DNA of 64,000 bases, taken from contig JBITNC010000001.1 in the NCBI GenBank assembly GCA_050084985.1, forward strand, positions 4,030,001 to 4,094,000. Reading direction: 5' to 3'. A model generated the notes under the pieces. The model was not told where the DNA came from, did not search any database, and saw nothing but the letters and a program-made list of their open reading frames with translations. The first letter of the stretch is position 1; every line of letters starts with the position of its first letter. The translations under genes were made by a program, and so were the position numbers. This document shows, piece after piece, positions 42,960 through 55,092 of the stretch. Source of the stretch: Nageia nagi. Its lineage: Eukaryota; Pinophyta.

Positions 42960-44272
42960 TTAGAAAAAGCCTACTATCAAATTAGTATTAGTTTTAGCAT
43001 CAAATTTGCATTGGCCTATTCATCAAATTAATGTTGAAAGTGTTTTTTTTTTTTTTTTAATTGTGTTTTGCATGAGAAAATTTACATGTCTCAACCTTTA
43101 GCTTTATTAAGGGAAGAAATGAGTATCTTGTTTGTAAACTTAAAATGACAATTTATGGTTTGAAACAATAACTAAAAGAGTGGTATTCTAAAATTAATGC
43201 CTTTTTCCTTTCTTATGATTTTGTTAGAAGTAAAGATGATCCTAATTTGTATATTAGGCACATAAGAAATGTTGTCATTGTGATTATTTTATATGTTGAT
43301 GATTTGATCATTACTTCAATTGATGCAATTCATGATACTAAATCCAAGTTAAATAAGTAAATTTCAAATGATGGATATAGGCTTATTGCAATATTTTTTG
43401 GGCATACAAATTTGGCAAACACCTAAAGGTGTTTTTATTTCACAACAAAAATATTCTAAAGTTCTTTTAATTAGATTTAACATGAATGATGCAAAGTGTG
43501 TTCCTAATCCTTTTGAATTGGGAACTCAATTGATGGTTGATATGAATACTCCTTTTGTTAATCCTAATATATATAGACAATTACTAGGAAGTCTTAATTA
43601 TTTAACTCATACAAGATCAAATATTTCTTTCAATGTTGGTTTAGTTTCTAGATATACTTCTAAACCACAACAAACTCATTTTTAAAGTCGCTAAGAGAAT
43701 TTTGAGATATATTAAAGGGACTTTGGATGTTGGAATTTTCTATAGTTGTGATATTTCTTTATATGGCTATACTAATTCCACTTTAGGAGATGATCCCAAT
43801 GATGAGAGATCCACTAGTGCCTATTATTTCTTTGATGGATTAAATACTGTCTCATGGCATACCAAGAAACAATAATCCAATTCAATTTGCTCAACAAAAG
43901 TCAAATATAAAGCTTGTACTCATGCATCTATAGAAGCTCTTTGGTTAAGAAGGGTACTTGAAGATTTGGAACTACCTCAAAAGGAGCCCACTCCATTGTA
44001 TTGTGATAAATAAAATAGTATTGCATTGTATAAGAATCTTTGATATCATGCAAGAACCAAGCACATTGCTTTACAACCTCACTTCATAAGAGAACAAGTT
44101 GAGGAAGGTACAATTTCACTTCTATATTGCAAAGGAGAAGATCAAGTGGCAGGCATCCTTACTAAAAGTTTTTGTAAAGATAAATTTGTTTGTTATTTTA
44201 ATAATTTATGATTGATCCCTATATGTAATGAGGCGAATGATATAAGTATCCCAAGTACATCTTAAAGGGGGG
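42960..44272 (+). pseudogene. Copia RT-RNase H, 5'-truncated
   Basis: Starts inside RT (TIKLVLVLASNLHWPIHQIN at about 42975), continues with VCKLKMTIYGLKQ, the catalytic YVDDLIIT (about 43295), LQYFLGIQIWQTPKG and YRQLLGSLNYLTHTRSN, then RNase H (DERSTSAYYFFDG, ALWLRRVLEDLEL, ILTKSF). It ends near 44210 before the purine tract aaagggggg at 44264-44272. In-frame stops, and a run of 16 T at 43043-43058 within RT, show that it is dead. The 5' half is missing next to the tandem array. Confidence 0.85.
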
Positions 44273-44652
44273 TGTTAGGAATACTTAATCTTTGCTTGGT
44301 TAGATTAATGTAAGAGAGAATATTTATTTCTTTGTATTTACTTTTTTTTTATTTGTAAGGGAAGATTTCAAAGGAATCCCTATAACTATTTTATTCTCTT
44401 ATGACCATCTTCACTTACGTATAAGGATGACTCGTCTGTAACTCCTCTTTTATTGACTTATGTGTTGCTCGCCTTATTAGTAAGGTGGCAATTCTAGAAT
44501 ATGGGAGTTGCTTTTTAACTCCTTTTCCTCATCTCTATTTATGAAGGTGCTCTCCATCCTTTCTCATCTAGTATTGTTTGTGATTCTCCTTTAAACAACA
44601 CTCTTAGATTAGTTTATTTTGGTCCTAATTTATTATATTATATTTCTAACCA
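44273..44652 (+). repeat. 3' LTR of the truncated copia
   Basis: About 380 bp, starting TGTTAGGAATA right after the polypurine tract and ending TATTTCTAACCA. The ends form an imperfect inverted repeat. No partner LTR lies in the window. Confidence 0.7.
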
Positions 44653-44785
44653 AAATAGAAGAAAGGTAGTCATTGAAGGTTGTTCCTTTTGGTTGCTGTT
44701 AATGTTTTTTTCTTCAATGTAATTTATTAAGTACTCTTGGGTAGAAAAGATGAAATATTTATATTAATGTTTAAAATTGGGTGGC

Positions 44786-45750
44786 TATAGATAAAAATAA
44801 CAAATAATATATTAAAATATGTACAATTATTCTTGTCTACAAGAGAAAATAGATTTATAGTAATATGTATTATTAGAGATCTAAAGAAGATTTATTTGGA
44901 GGGTGAAAGATCGATAGTGTGTTGGTAGACAACTTTTGAGCTTTGAAGGCAAACCATAGTTGCAATGGGATGGCAAATCTACATGATTTTGGAGATGATT
45001 TTGTAAATGCTTATTTTAAGGATAATTCTAACTTTAGATTATGCTAAAGTGGTTGACTAGACATTCACATGCGATTCAAATAAGAGATACATAAAAAAAA
45101 GGAAGGTGAAAGAGTTTTGGTAGACAAATTTTGATCTTAGAAGGTAAACCATAGATGCAATGTGATAACAAATCTATATAATTTTAAATATGATTTTGAG
45201 CATGGTTCTACCTTTGGATGATGTTAAAGCTAGTATTCAAATCCAATACATAAAGCATTTGCATCAAAATGCCCATATTTTGGGATGATGATGCTAGAAC
45301 GTTGAACATTCTAGGTCAATATGCTAGAATATTAGGCATTTTGGGATGACATGCTAGAACCTTTTGCATTATGGAAAGGTGAATCATTCGGGTTGTATTT
45401 CTTTTAAGAAATGCAATTCAGTCTCTTTTAATGATCATGATTTTTCCATGATGATATAAGAGGGTAGATGACCAACGATGATAATTTTCTTCTTTTTCCC
45501 CTTATTTTTCTCTTGTAAAATGAATACTTGGTGATGCTTTACCTAAGCTTGAAAATTTTAACTTTAGATTCATCTAGATGGACCCATCCAAAATAAGAAC
45601 ATTATGCATTTAAGATAATGCTAACTTAGAGGATTAAACTTAAGTTAGCTTAGAATAATCACTAATGGGTCCAATTTATTTTGCATAATCAAATAAATCA
45701 CTCAAATAAATTCATTTTATATAGTTAAAATGCAATTTTATGTGTCTACA
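44786..45750 (+). repeat. Dispersed LTR-like repeat, copy 3
   Basis: Starts TATAGATA (drifted from TGTAGACA) and ends TGTCTACA. It is related to 11228-12059 and 31096-32029, sharing gaagatttatttggaggg, the gctagaacgtt/gctagaatatt phrases and aatcaaataaatcactcaaa. Length 965 bp. Confidence 0.55.
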
Positions 45751-46160
45751 TTTTTGCCAACATTTCATTATAGCTAACTTGAAACAATCACAAGGAAGGT
45801 TAGCCCAAATTGTAATATCATACTATCCTTTTAGTATAGTATTCAATCATCAAGAATCATATTAAATAAATATCTTTAACCAAGGTGGAAGATTATATAG
45901 CTGATCACAAAGATATCTCTATAATGCACACTAATAATCCACTACGTCGATTATAGTTGTAGAAAAAATATCAATCCATTATAGTAATTAGAATAAGTAC
46001 AATATTCAAATCATAAATATTTCATAAACAATTGATTATCCAAAAGGAATTATTTATCATGGACTTCTCACAAAAGCTACTATTACCTTACCCTGAAAGA
46101 TCATCAATTATAAATTCTAATAAGGGTAATATTATTCCTTGTCCTTCAAAAAATACCCTC
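45751..46160. other. No gene seen
   Basis: AT-rich spacer between the LTR-like copy and the complete copia. A short open frame at 46032-46256 runs into the LTR and has no known domain. Confidence 0.5.
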
Positions 46161-46165
46161 AAGTT

Positions 46166-46685
46166 TGTTGAAAACTTAGCACATATCCTGAGGCAATTCA
46201 CTTATCTTTTGAGTTCAATTATCAGTTGGTACCTTGCATATCGGCTAAACAACTAGCCAACCAACCCCCAAATGCCAACTAGTCCTTAACCAACTGGTTA
46301 GACCTGTCCAACCGATATGCACCCTACTAGTTAGGCTATATTTGTAGTTCCTTGTAACTTCCAAGTCTTGAGGCATTTTTAGCTTTCTTGTGAAATTTTT
46401 ATTTTTTCTTCTAGCTCACACTGGAGTATACAACATGTGTAATTGTTCTTAGCATAAGTTATTAGGTTAGAATACTAGTAACTTAGTCTAGTTTACTTCT
46501 TACTATGTGTGTGTTACTATAGTTTATATTTTCCTACAACTCTCATCATTGAAGAGTTAACGAAGCTTCATTGCTAAATTTCATACATTGTAATTTGATC
46601 TTCTACATTAATTCAACTGTTCCAATTCAGTTTCACTTTATTGTTATTGTATCTCAACTCTAAGTTTGTTTATTTGAATTCATCA
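46166..46685 (+). repeat. 5' LTR of the copia element
   Basis: TGTTGAAAACTTAGC start, ends gaattcatca. It is 520 bp and matches 54441-54962 over its full length. Confidence 0.9.
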
Positions 46686-46687
46686 TT

Positions 46688-46699
46688 TGGTATCAGAGC
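46688..46699 (+). other. Primer-binding site, initiator methionine tRNA
   Basis: TGGTATCAGAGC, a perfect copy of the usual plant site, two bases after the LTR. Confidence 0.92.
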
Positions 46700-46793
46700 T
46701 TTGTTGGTTCTTAGTTGGGTTTGAGAAAGCTCATGGATTCTTGTAATTGTAAAGGTTTCTTGTAGAGTCTTGGTTTCTTTTTTTGCAGGTATA

Positions 46794-48034
46794 ATGGCTA
46801 GCAACACAAGCTCATCAATTCCTATTCCAAAGTTTAATGGTAGTGATTATGGGTAATAGAACATTAAGATACAAACTTTGCTCATTGAAAAATATTTGTG
46901 GGACATTGTTGAATAAGGCTACACAAAGCCAACAAATTGGAGCACTCTTTTAGCAGATGAAAAGAAGGCTAAGAAGGAATGTATGAGAAAGAACTCTCTT
47001 TCCTTGTCTCACCTCCAAGCAACCATTGAAAAGAGTATTTTTCCTAGAATTATAGGTTGTAAGACAACCAAAGATGCTTGGAAAGTGTTGATAGAAGGCT
47101 TCTAAGGGAGAAACCAAGTTAAACAAGTGAATTTGCAAACTTTAAGAATAGGATTTGAGACTCTTAAGATGAAGGAAACCGAGGAAGCTTCAGATTACTA
47201 TGTTAGAGTGAAGGAGATTGTAAACAAGATGTTAACTCTTGGAGAGACCTTGGAAAAGGGAGTAGTGATTAAAAAAATTCTGAGATCTCTCACCAAGAAG
47301 TGGAATCACATTGATGTAATCTTGATGAAAACTAAATATCTCTCTCAAATGGAGATTGATACTCTCATTGGATCTCTTATGTCTCATGAAGAGATGATAG
47401 ATGATGAGCTAGTTCAGTATAGTAAAAAGGAGAAAGCCTTTGTTGCAAAAGAATGTGATTCAAGCTCAAATGGACATGGAAGATGAAGAGTTAGAAGCCA
47501 ACAAAGAGGGATAGGCAAAGGTAGAGGAGGAGGAGGCTCTTCACACACAAGAGGAAGAGGTAGAGACAATAGTGATAAGAGGAATGCTCAATGCTTTTGC
47601 TGCAATAAATATGGACATTATGAGAGGGAGTGTAGAGCAAAACAAGAAATCAATGATGAAGGAAGGGCAACAAATTATGGGGAGGAAGATGAGTATGATG
47701 AAACTCTCTTTCTTTCCATGGAAGAGATAGCCAATGTGGCTAAAACAAAATGTGAAGAAACTTGGTTGCTGGACATTGGTTTCTCAAACCATATAACCAA
47801 AAAGGAGGAGCTACTCTCCTCCATTGATCATTCCTATAGGTCAAAGATTAAGCTTGGTAATAATTCTGCAATAGATGTGGTTGGTAAAGGCATGCTTGTG
47901 GTGCCTACCAAGCATGGAATGAAGAAGGTGAACAATATATATCACACTTTGAATATGGCTCATAGTTTTCTTAGTGTTGGGAAGATTATGGAGCAAAACT
48001 ACAAGTTGGTTTTTGAAGATGGATAATGTGATAT
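46794..48034 (+). pseudogene. gag: Copia gag and protease
   Basis: ATG at 46794 (MASNTSSSIPIPKFNGSDYG), the classic copia gag start, with stops soon after. The longest intact part, 47127-47486, is the UBN2 capsid domain (LRIGFETLKMKETEEASDYY). The zinc knuckle CFCCNKYGHYERECR at about 47592-47634 is intact. The protease site near 47770 reads LLDIGFSNHI where copia elements normally have D-S-G, so the catalytic motif is altered. The frame ends at about 48025. Confidence 0.85.
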
Positions 48035-48137
48035 TTTTGACAAGAATAATGGGAACAAGCATGTTACTACTATTCACATGAATGCAAATTGATTATTTTT
48101 ACTAAAGCTTGGAGATAAAGGAGATAATATTATTGAA

Positions 48138-48568
48138 AATGACATGTATTGGTTGTGTCATCTTAGATTTGGCCACTTGAATTTTAATAACTTGAAGCTA
48201 TCTCATGATCTTGTTCATGTTTTGCCTCTTATTGAAGATCGAAAATCTGTTTATGAAGCTTATGTTTTGGGTAAGCAAGCAAGGCATAAATTTGATCATG
48301 GGAAAGCATGGAGGGCCTCATTCCCACTATAGTTGGTGCATACTAATTTATGTGGACCAATACAATCCAAAAGTATTGGTATGAATTCCTATTTCCTCAC
48401 TTTTATTGATGATTTTAGTCGAATGTGTTGAGTTTATTTTCTAAAACATAAAGATGAGGAATTTAGGTGTTTTAAAGAATTCAAGAAGTTGCTAAAAAAT
48501 GAGAGCGAATATAAAATAAAATCTATAAGAAGTGATAGAGGAGGAGGAGAGTATGCTTCTATTGAATC
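48138..48568 (+). pseudogene. Copia integrase, first part
   Basis: GAG-pre-integrase segment (LRFGHLNFNNLKL) then the start of the integrase core with FIDDFSRMC and SIRSDRGGGEY, carrying the first two catalytic Asp. It is broken at about 48568 by the nested element. The third catalytic block resumes at 52085 (NSKQNGVCERKNRTL). Confidence 0.82.
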
Positions 48569-48859
48569 TTAAAGGAGAGAGGAAAAATGAAGTTCCTCAC
48601 CCAGGATGCAAGAGCCTAAAGAATATCACAAGAGCATAAAATATTACTCATAATGAATAAAATTATGGATTAATTATACATAAGGTACACCTTGCTTAAA
48701 TAGCAAGTGAAATGAATAATAGCCATATGATCAAAACAATATTGATCATTAAATTAAAACAACTCGATAATTATGACAACTAAGCATACCTACTAGTGAA
48801 CTTAAGATAATGTAAACCTAGATACCTAACTAGGTAATAAAGAAAATAATACTCTAACA
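48569..48859 (-). repeat. 3' LTR of the nested element
   Basis: 291 bp. On the - strand it starts TGTTAGAGTATTATT. Matches 51738-52027 closely (for example tatacataaggtacaccttg). Confidence 0.88.
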
Positions 48860-51725
48860 TCTCCCCTTAAGTGATACTAAGTAGGAGTGTAGATAGCTAA
48901 GAAAAGATGAGTCTTGAAAACTAGGCTTGATAAGGTACTCATGTACAAAGTGGCTAACACACAAACATGAAAAAACTCTCTTCTATAGATGATGAAAAAC
49001 CACATGGGAAAAAAACATCTTCTAGAAGGGGAAACAAAAATAAAGAAAGGTGGAGAGGAAGGTTTCCTCATCAACACCCCAAGGATAACTTCTATCACCT
49101 CAACTAAGTAAGATGATAAAAATACATCTATAATGATGATTCTTGAAGTACAATTACCAACAAGGGTGAGCTGAAAATGATCAATGTGATGTCCCCAAAT
49201 AATGTAGATACCTCATCACTGAAATGAATTTCTCCCATGGGGAAGAAATAAGCTAGAAGGTATACATAAAAAATCTTCCCAATTCAAGAAAGTATGAGGA
49301 GGGAACAACATCGAATCTGGTACTGGTAATGATAAGGGAAACTACGAATCATGTTGAAGAGAATATTTTGCCAACAAACCAGATAGTGATGGTGATGATA
49401 CTACAACCAAAGGATCACCATATGATGAGTCAAAAGACTCAATGTCCTACTACACATTAAAAGAACTTATGGAAGTAGTAAGAGAAGGAGAAAAAGAAAC
49501 CTCAACATAGTCTTCAAGATCTCTTAAAGAGAGTCCAATCAAAGATGGAAGTGGAGGAGACTTGAAATAGGTATCACAAAAATCTTATTGTAAGATAAAA
49601 GGAGCATGAAAAGGCTCCAACGAAGTAGTAGTTGAATGAGGAGAAGGTGGCTCATCTAGGAAAGGAAGGCTCACCACAATAATATCCTCAAAAGGATCAA
49701 CATGAGGAGATATATAAAATAAAGAGGTAAGCTCCTCATGAAGGTCAACAACATCAACAATGTGTGACTTTATAAAGAGAAGCAAAACCATCAATAATGT
49801 CTTCCAAAGTATCTAAAATAGAAATAAAAATATCCTACACCATAATATCTTCTCCCACATATGCCTCACTGATTGAATCTTTATGCATCAAGGAATCTTC
49901 ATCACAAGGTGAGAGAGCATCAAAGTATTCACAAACACGTGAGAAATATGTATGAGAAGTCATCTTGGAATAATCAAAAGATGGAAAAGTATCATGATAA
50001 ACACTATCAATAGTGTAGCAAAAGATAGAACACACATCATATATACTGGAATGCCAAATAAGCCACTCAATTATTTAAAAAATAAGTGCTGGAACTAGAC
50101 CAAGAAGAGTAAAAGATTACGATAGCAAAAGTACTCAACAAGGCTTTCATGCCAAGCATGATAGGAAACATGATTAACCAATGGAGTAATGGGATATGTA
50201 TGAGATTGCCATGGAAGATCCATCGAACTATGAAAGTCACTAAAGAAATTCCCTCCTAAATCCAAAGTATCTCACAAAATGAGAAGATAGGGTGAAGAAA
50301 GAACCATAAATGCAAGGATAGTCATGCTCAAAGTGACTTCTCATGCATAAAAAAGTGTGGTCTCCACCTATAAAAAACATGATGGGATGATAACAACTAG
50401 AATAGGAAATTGGGAGTTTATAATTTAGTCTATAACAATGTAGGATTGATCATAAAAAGCTTCCAATAGAATTTATCCCCCACCCCCCCCATAAATGTAA
50501 GCACTATCAAGATAATTAAATATGAAGTGACCCTCGACAATGTATGTCTTCTATGAAAAGAAATGTTTTCCATAAAAAATGCCTTTATAATTTAGGCATA
50601 CAACAAAATCTACTAAGTAGTACTTAGAGTTTGCTTTGTATAGGAAAAAATGACACTCAAAATAGAGTTCGTATGCAAAAGTTATGCAATTAATACAATT
50701 TAGGGCAAAAAAATTAAAATTTAAGGCCCCAAAACTTTAGAAAATTAATTAATTTAACTAATAATCTAATTTTGAAACTTCTGATTGAGATTTCGGGCAC
50801 TAAAGTGGACCAATGGGGGTCATAGTTGTAATGGAAACAATCGGCATAGAATGAGGAATGTTGTGAAAGTATTTATTCTAGAAAGTAGGACCTGGTGAAA
50901 GAGTAATCTTGAAAAATATGATTATTACACAAACTATTCAAATTAAATTGAAAACTAGATCTTCAAATGTTTGTAACTTCCTCAAATGAGCTCGAACTTA
51001 AGTGATATAAAAACTAAAATTGATCATCTTGAAAAAGGGTATCCATATATGGTCATAGAATTTGAAATTGATAAAAAATCATATAAAAAACATGCTGCTA
51101 CCTTGATGATATTTTTTGAGCTAGAAAAAAAAGTGTTGTTCATGAAAAGACATTCATGCTAGCAATAATACCCACTAAATGAATAATTTTTACATTAGTT
51201 GGAAGATGCGTGAGGTTGTGAGAAGGTAGAGAGAAAATAGAAAAGGACTACAATGTGAATGTAACGAGGAGGCTTGCCATTTATTAGAGTAGATCATAAA
51301 GTTGTGAGAAAAGCACCATGGAGTAGAAAAATGATGCCTTCACATAAGCTAGTTAGGGAGAGGGCCAAGAAGCCATCAAAGGGATCTGCAAGTAGATCCG
51401 ATGGATCTAAGGGTCTAAGGAGGTCAAAAGTCTCCATGATGTAGGAGAAAAAGAGCATAAGGAGTGAGGTCACACCCTAACCACGGAATCCTATACATAA
51501 TGCAAAGGAGAAACACCAACAAAAAGGATGTAAGATCTCATAAAGGAGAAGGAAAAAAAACTACAAAATGCAATTCTACCAATAAATCCATAGAGTTGAA
51601 ATGCTATGAGATAGCAATGCAAGGAGATTATCCACCATAATGAATACTCTACAAAATAAATAAAGGTTATGGGTATTAGTGGGATGCAAAAAAAGAGTCA
51701 GGAATATCTTTACAAAACTCAACTT
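48860..51725 (-). pseudogene. Internal region of the nested element, no enzyme domains
   Basis: Short - strand frames only: 51767-51576 (MVDNLLALLSHSIST, just after the primer site), 50035-49835, 49794-49585 and 49098-48877 (RREFFHVCVLATLYM). These could be remnants of one long frame. The acidic, Ser/Pro-rich composition is unlike gag or pol. I assign no function. Confidence 0.45.
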
Positions 51726-51737
51726 GCTCTGGTACCA
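51726..51737 (-). other. Primer-binding site of the nested element
   Basis: TGGTACCAGAGC on the - strand, one base different from the usual initiator methionine tRNA site. Confidence 0.8.
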
Positions 51738-52027
51738 TGAAAGGAGAGGAAAAACAAAGTTCCTCATCTAGGATGCAAGAGCCGAAAGAATATCACAAGA
51801 GCATAACAAGATTAATCACAATGAATAAAATGATGGATTAATTATACATAAGGTACACCTTGCTTAAATAGCAAGTGAAATGAATAATAACCACATCATT
51901 AAAATAATATTGACCATCAGATTAAAACAACTCGATAAGTATGACAACTAAGCACACCTACTAGTGAACTTAAGATAATGTCAACCTAGATACCTAACTA
52001 GGTAATAAAGAAAATAATACTCTAACA
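51738..52027 (-). repeat. 5' LTR of the nested element
   Basis: 290 bp, TG...CA on the - strand (ends ctcctttca). Partner of 48569-48859. Confidence 0.88.
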
Positions 52028-54430
52028 TAATTTACTGATTTTTGCAAAGAAAATGGTATTAAGAGGTAATATACTATGACCTATAATTCTAAACAAAATG
52101 GAGTGTGTGAGAGAAAAAATAGAACTCTCATGAAGATGGCAAGATATTTAATGCAATAAAAAAATTGCATCACATGAATTGGGATGAAGCAATGAGAACA
52201 TCTGATTACATTTTAATTAGATGCTCAACTAGTACAATTAAAGGAAAGATACCTTTTGAAGCTTGGCATGATAAGAAGCCAACTGTCTGGCATTTTAGGG
52301 TTTTTGGGTGTTTGGCATATGCTCATGTACCAAAAGAAAACATAAAAAAATTGGATGCAAAGAGTGAACCATGTGTGTTCATTGGCTATAGTGAAGAGAG
52401 TAAAGCATATAGACTTTATAATCCAAAAAATAGAAATAATTATGTCCAAAGATATCATTTTTTGAGGAGGGGAATATCTATGGACAACAACAAAAATGCA
52501 TTGTTGATATTGGAGGATAAGTACCTAGCCATGAAAACACTTCAAAATTGAAGAATGTGCAGCCCAAGAGATCTAATTCTCTTCTAAATATTTGAGTGGT
52601 GCCTCCATGTCCTCCTTCAAATCCCTCCAATAGCTCCAAATTCACTCCTACTTCTCCTTCAAGTGGTGGTTCTCCCATGTAATTTAATAAGTGATGAAGA
52701 CAAAAAGATGTAGAAGGCATTTTCAAAACCATCATCCTTCTAAAGTTTTAGATCCAAACTTTCATCAAAAGCTTACTAGAATTCAATTTCATTAAATGGA
52801 AAAAATTGTGAAGTAATTTAGCGATATGGAAATAGATGAAGATCCAAAGGGAGAAATGGTGAATTATGCATTGTGCATAACCCAAAATGTTATTTTTTCT
52901 AATTTTTATCCATCTTGTTATGAGGAAGCTTGCATTAGAAATATGTGGTTGAAATCCATGCAAGAAGAGCTTCGCTCAATTGAAAAGAATGATACTTGAA
53001 AACTTTGTGAGTTTTCCAAAGGAAAGATATGTGTAGGCTCCAAGTGGGTCTACAAAACTAAATATAACAATGATGGAACAATTGAAAGATATAAAGCAAG
53101 ATTAATTGCCAAAGGGTTCACAAAAAAATATGGTATGGATTTTGAGGAGAAATTTGCATTGGTTGCAAGATAAAAAATAGTAAGAATGCTTCTTTTATTG
53201 GCTGCACAAATGCATTTGAGTGTACATCACATGGATGTAAAGAGTACATTATTAAATGGGTACTTGGATGAGGAGGTTCATATGCAACAACCTTAAGGAT
53301 TTCAAGTGCAAGGTAAAGAGCAACATGCATACAAGCTCAAGAAGGCCTTGTATGGCCTCAAGAAAGCCCCAAGAGATTGGTACACCTAGATTAATGGATA
53401 CTTCCAAAGGTTTGGGCTCATTAGGGGCACAAATGAGTCAACACTCTACATTAGGAGAGAAGGTAATCAAATTTTACTTATTTCTCTTTATGTTGATGAT
53501 TTGATTTATATGAGAAGTGATTCCATCATGAATGATAAATTCAAAACTGATTTGATGCATTAGTTTGATATGAAGGATCTATGACTTACAAGGAATTTTC
53601 TTGGTATGGAGGTCCACCAATATTAAGAACATAATTTTGTTTACCAAAGCAAGTATGCAAGAGAAATTATCATAAAATATGGCATGGATAATTGTACTAC
53701 TATTTTAAATCATATAGCTCATGGAGAGTTGCTTTGCAAATATGATGATGCTCCAAAAATAAATGTAACAAAATTTAAGAGCATTGTAGGTACCCTCATG
53801 TTTCTTTTCAATACTAGGTCTGACATTCAATTTGCTATCTCAATGCTATCTAGATATATGAATGATCCTTTCATTTTGCATATGCAGGATGTAAAATGTA
53901 TTTTGAGATATGTTAAAGGCACCATTATTTTTGGTCTCCATTATTCTTATGTAGAGAAGATGTAACTATTTGGTTTCAATGATAATGATTGGGGCAATAG
54001 TTTAGATGATAGGAAATCCAATTCTAGACAATGTTTCTCACTTGGTTTAGGTATGATTACATGGAGCTCTAAGAAACAATCTATAGTAGCACTTTCCTCT
54101 TATGAAGCAGAGTATATTGCTATTAGAACAACCAATGCTCAATGATTATGGTTGAGGAAGTTGTTTGAAGAGATTGGTGAGAAACATGGACCAACAATTC
54201 TTTATTGTGATTTTAAAGTGCCATTCAATTGGCACACAATCCCATACACCATAATAGGTCAAAGCACTTTCAATTAAAGTATCATTTCATCCATGACATG
54301 GTGGAGAAGAAATAGATTAAGCTTCATTATTGCAACACCAAGATCAATTTGGTTGATATCTTCACAAAAGGTGTTGTCAAGGCTCAATATATTATGCTTA
54401 AAGAATCCATGGTGAGTCCTCTTTGCATTA
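52028..54430 (+). pseudogene. pol: Copia integrase end, reverse transcriptase and RNase H
   Basis: Resumes with FTDFCKENGIKR and the third integrase block, then the integrase C-terminal region (VWHFRVFGCLAYAHVPKE at about 52280). RT begins near 52910 (SKWVYKTKYNNDGTIERYKA, KLKKALYGLKKAP) and has the catalytic YVDDLI near 53495. RNase H follows from about 53940, with SSYEAEYIA near 54090. Stop codons interrupt nearly every block. Confidence 0.88.
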
Positions 54431-54440
54431 TAAGGGATAA

Positions 54441-54962
54441 TGTTGGAAACTTAGTACATATCTTGAGGTAATTCACTTATCTTTTGAGTTCACTAACTAG
54501 CTGATACCCTACATATCGACTAAACAACCAACTAACTAGCCCCCAAATGTCAACCGATCCTCAACCAATTATTTAGACCTATCTAATCAATTTACACCCT
54601 ACCAGTTAGGCCAAATTTGTAGTGCCTCATAATTTCCCAATCTTGAGGCATTTTTAAAGCTTTCTTATGCATTTTTTGTTTTGTCTTCCAGCTCACCCTG
54701 GAGTATATAGTATGTGTAATTATTCTTGGCATAAGTTACTAGGTTAGAATACTTGTAACTTAGTTTAGTTTGCTTCTTGCTATGTGTGTATTACTATAGT
54801 TTACATTTTCTTGCAACTCTCACCATTGAAGAGTTAATGAAGTTTCATTACTGAACTTCATACATTGTAATTTGATCTTCTACATTAATTCAACTGTTCC
54901 AATTCAGTTGCACTTTACTGTTATTGTATCTTAGCTCCAAGTTAGTTTATTTGAATTCATTA
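54441..54962 (+). repeat. 3' LTR of the copia element
   Basis: 522 bp, TGTTGGAAACTTAG start, end drifted to tta. A weak purine tract (aagggataa) precedes it and aagtt follows. Confidence 0.9.
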
Positions 54963-55052
54963 AAGTTCATTATTCTAATTACTTTCACTAAGGGTAGTAG
55001 AGCAAAATATTGTATTAGATAATTCACCAATGGAACATCTAAATACCATAAA

Positions 55053-55092
55053 TCTCTCTCTCTCTCTCTCTCTCTTATATATATATATATAA
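55053..55092. repeat. Microsatellite (TC)n(TA)n
   Basis: About eleven TC followed by about eight TA repeats. Confidence 0.95.

Larger units (their letters stand above)
48569..52027 (-). mobile_element. Nested LTR element, non-autonomous, - strand
   Basis: 3.46 kb with LTRs 51738-52027 (5') and 48569-48859 (3'). The primer site TGGTACCAGAGC lies directly after the 5' LTR (51726-51737), and the purine tract aaggggaga lies directly before the 3' LTR. Internal - strand sequence contains only a degenerate Ser/Pro/Asp-rich frame (for example 50035-49835 and 49794-49585), with no RT, integrase or protease recognised. Left flank gaatc and right flank taatt are a decayed duplication of gaatt in the host integrase gene. 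Confidence 0.85.
46166..54962 (+). mobile_element. Complete old Ty1/copia retrotransposon, interrupted by a nested element
   Basis: LTRs at 46166-46685 and 54441-54962 and target duplication aagtt at 46161-46165 and 54963-54967. Internal order is gag, zinc knuckle, protease, integrase, RT, RNase H, the copia order. A second LTR element (48569-52027, opposite strand) splits the integrase core. Removing it leaves about 5.3 kb. The LTRs differ clearly (roughly one base in ten by eye) and many stops are present, so it is old and inactive. Confidence 0.92.
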
